NCBI GenBank assembly: GCA_017646885.1
Contig: JAGCLR010000054.1
Coordinates: forward strand, 1-6,055
Direction: 5' to 3'
DNA length: 6,055 bases
From: Methanobrevibacter sp.
Lineage (GTDB): Archaea > Methanobacteriota > Methanobacteria > Methanobacteriales > Methanobacteriaceae
Part shown: one piece after another, positions 5,231 through 6,055 of the stretch
Numbering within the stretch: position 1 is the stretch's first letter
Layout of the letters: the number at the start of each line of letters is the position of its first letter
Notes under the pieces: model-generated
Seen by the model: only the letters and a program-made list of their open reading frames with translations
Database searches by the model: none
What the model was told of the DNA's origin: nothing
Made by a program: the position numbers and the translations under genes

Positions 5231-5509
5231 TTTTATCTTCTCAAGTCTTTCTTTTTCTTTTTCAAGTTTTACATATTTCTCAAACATTCTCTTAATTATT
5301 TCGTACTTTTCTTCTGTGAAATTTTCACCCTTTGGAATGGCAAAAAGATAAAAATTTTTATTTGCTTGTGTTTATGTTTTTGTACTCAAAGGAGCTTGCC
5401 ACACATGGTCAGTACATCCTCTATCAGCACACAAATATAATCTTAATTCTTCAAATTGTTCTGTTACTGTATATTGTGCTTTTACTACATCATATTCACT
5501 GAACATCAT
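5216..5509 (-). pseudogene. Array gene interrupted by an in-frame TAA
   Basis: From ATG 5509 the frame runs 45 codons, meets TAA at 5374-5372, and continues in the same frame for 51 more codons to TGA at 5216. The second half codes a Lys/Glu-rich helix ending in E-K-I-K-K-D-F-V, exactly like the tails of the neighbouring array proteins, so the two halves are almost certainly one gene of about 97 codons. The first half has C-A-D-R-G-C (residues 27-32), a possible metal or disulfide pair. The TAA could come from a CAA glutamine codon by one change. No ATG, GTG or TTG with a ribosome site restarts the second half. A sequencing error, a real nonsense mutation or read-through are possible. Function is unknown. 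Confidence 0.75.
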
Positions 5510-5523
5510 TTGAAATCTTCTCC
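5506..5523 (-). promoter_or_regulatory. EDFK stop/start junction
   Basis: The minus strand reads GGAGAAGATTTCAAATGA, combining a GGAG/AAGA ribosome site with the Glu-Asp-Phe-Lys-stop end of the 180-aa gene. The start ATG at 5509 overlaps TGA as ATGA, and a second in-frame ATG follows immediately at 5506. Confidence 0.75.
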
Positions 5524-6048
5524 AATGTTTTGTAACTTAAGTCTTTCTTTAAGTGACTTGAAATGTTCAATCAGTTCATTAAATTCTATATCATCGTTTT
5601 TATCCAATTCAAATGCTTTATCTACAAAGATAAATCTACGAATGTCCTGTGCTACTTTCTGCCCATTTATATACAGTCTTTTCTTTTCAATATGTAATGA
5701 ATATACTTCTCTAATTCGTGTTGCCATTCCAGTCTTAAAATGAATTAAAACACTCTTGTCTAATTTACCTGTATATGGAATGTTAAATTCAGTACAAAAT
5801 AAATGTTCTTGTCCTGCATCTTCAAATTCATTATCAACTTCTTTACAGTATTTAACAAAATCTTCCATTGTTTCGCACTTTGTATGTAAATGAACTAGAT
5901 AATGTCTTATTCTATTTGTCACATGATTCACTTCATCAGTTAAATTATGATTAACTAATGTTTGTGTCTGTCTATTGAATAGATTAGCTGTGAGTTGTCC
6001 TTGCAAGTATCGTAATTTACCTTCAAGAAATTTTATTCTAGGATCCAT
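5506..6048 (-). CDS. Hypothetical protein, 180 aa, first gene of the visible array
   Basis: The family is unknown. The N-terminal third (residues 1-75) is largely helical, with K-F-L-E-G-K-L-R-Y-L and a His/Arg-rich segment. The middle (about residues 80-140) looks strand-rich. The C-terminal helix F-N-E-L-I-E-H-F-K-S-L-K-E-R-L-K-L ends in G-E-D-F-K, like the other array proteins. There is no signal peptide or membrane segment. The ATG at 6048 is seven bases from the window edge, so its ribosome site and upstream neighbour cannot be judged and a longer N-terminus is possible. Composition is AT-rich like the rest of the array. Confidence 0.8.
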   Translation of the reverse strand: MDPRIKFLEGKLRYLQGQLTANLFNRQTQTLVNHNLTDEVNHVTNRIRHYLVHLHTKCETMEDFVKYCKEVDNEFEDAGQEHLFCTEFNIPYTGKLDKSVLIHFKTGMATRIREVYSLHIEKKRLYINGQKVAQDIRRFIFVDKAFELDKNDDIEFNELIEHFKSLKERLKLQNIGEDFK

Positions 6049-6055
6049 TTGATAA

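Noticed and set aside
5372..5374. Reassigned TAA codon (genetic recoding) as an explanation for the interrupted gene.
   Set aside because: TAA is used as a normal stop for the genes ending at 1756, 2187, 2752 and 2898, and TAG ends the zinc-ribbon gene, so general reassignment of TAA is not supported.
5664..5671. TATAAATG on the minus strand as a further late promoter.
   Set aside because: It has one mismatch, lies inside the 180-aa coding sequence, and no gene starts shortly downstream; such matches are expected in AT-rich DNA.
1..6055. CRISPR array, tRNA genes, insertion sequence or attachment site.
   Set aside because: No regularly spaced direct repeats, cloverleaf-like sequence, transposase or terminal inverted repeats were seen on reading both strands.

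Overview
The window looks like part of a tailed-phage genome with T4-like features. The supporting signs are a near-continuous run of small, tightly packed, overlapping genes all on the minus strand, an exact T4-type late promoter (TATAAATA) directly in front of a large head-type protein gene, and an N-terminus on that protein resembling a T4 capsid-targeting peptide with a prohead-protease site. No terminase, capsid, tail or polymerase hallmark lies in the window, so the phage assignment is inferred from layout and signals. The host is uncertain. One sigma70-type promoter also fits the TAnnTTTG form used in Bacteroidota and relatives, but the genes carry clear Shine-Dalgarno (SD) sites, which are rarely used in Bacteroidota.

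Layout, read in the direction of transcription (from high to low coordinates). (1) 6048-4155: an AT-rich array of small unrecognised proteins (180 aa, a 97-codon gene broken by an in-frame TAA, 109, 145 and 102 aa), joined by 4- or 8-base start/stop overlaps. Most end in a similar peptide, [K/E/T]-D-F-x. (2) 4162-3746: a SufE-like sulfur-transfer protein, the only gene here with a recognisable metabolic function, translated from GTG and coupled to the array. (3) About 3749-3721: a strong sigma70-like promoter whose -35 box contains the SufE stop codon. (4) 3692-1756: a visibly more GC-rich set: a 264-aa protein with WG-like repeats, a 47-aa single-pass membrane protein, a 71-aa zinc-ribbon protein, and two unknown proteins of 119 and 143 aa. 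(5) 1733-1701: a strong intrinsic terminator whose T-run merges into the late promoter at 1701-1694. (6) 1666 to beyond base 1: a protein of at least 555 aa with two diverged internal repeats, probably a late virion or internal head protein.

How the parts may work together: genes 6048-1756 could be one long early or middle transcript, boosted by the promoter at about 3735 and stopped at 1733-1701. The late promoter then starts the structural gene independently. In the array, the last codons of one gene (typically AAG GAT TTC AAA TGA) also provide the SD site and start codon of the next, so translation is probably coupled. The most notable biology is the phage-borne SufE, the array of possibly paralogous proteins with its repeated junction module, and the nonsense codon in one array member. 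There is no gene-free stretch over 300 bases; the only real gaps are 1667-1755 and 3693-3745, and both hold regulatory signals.
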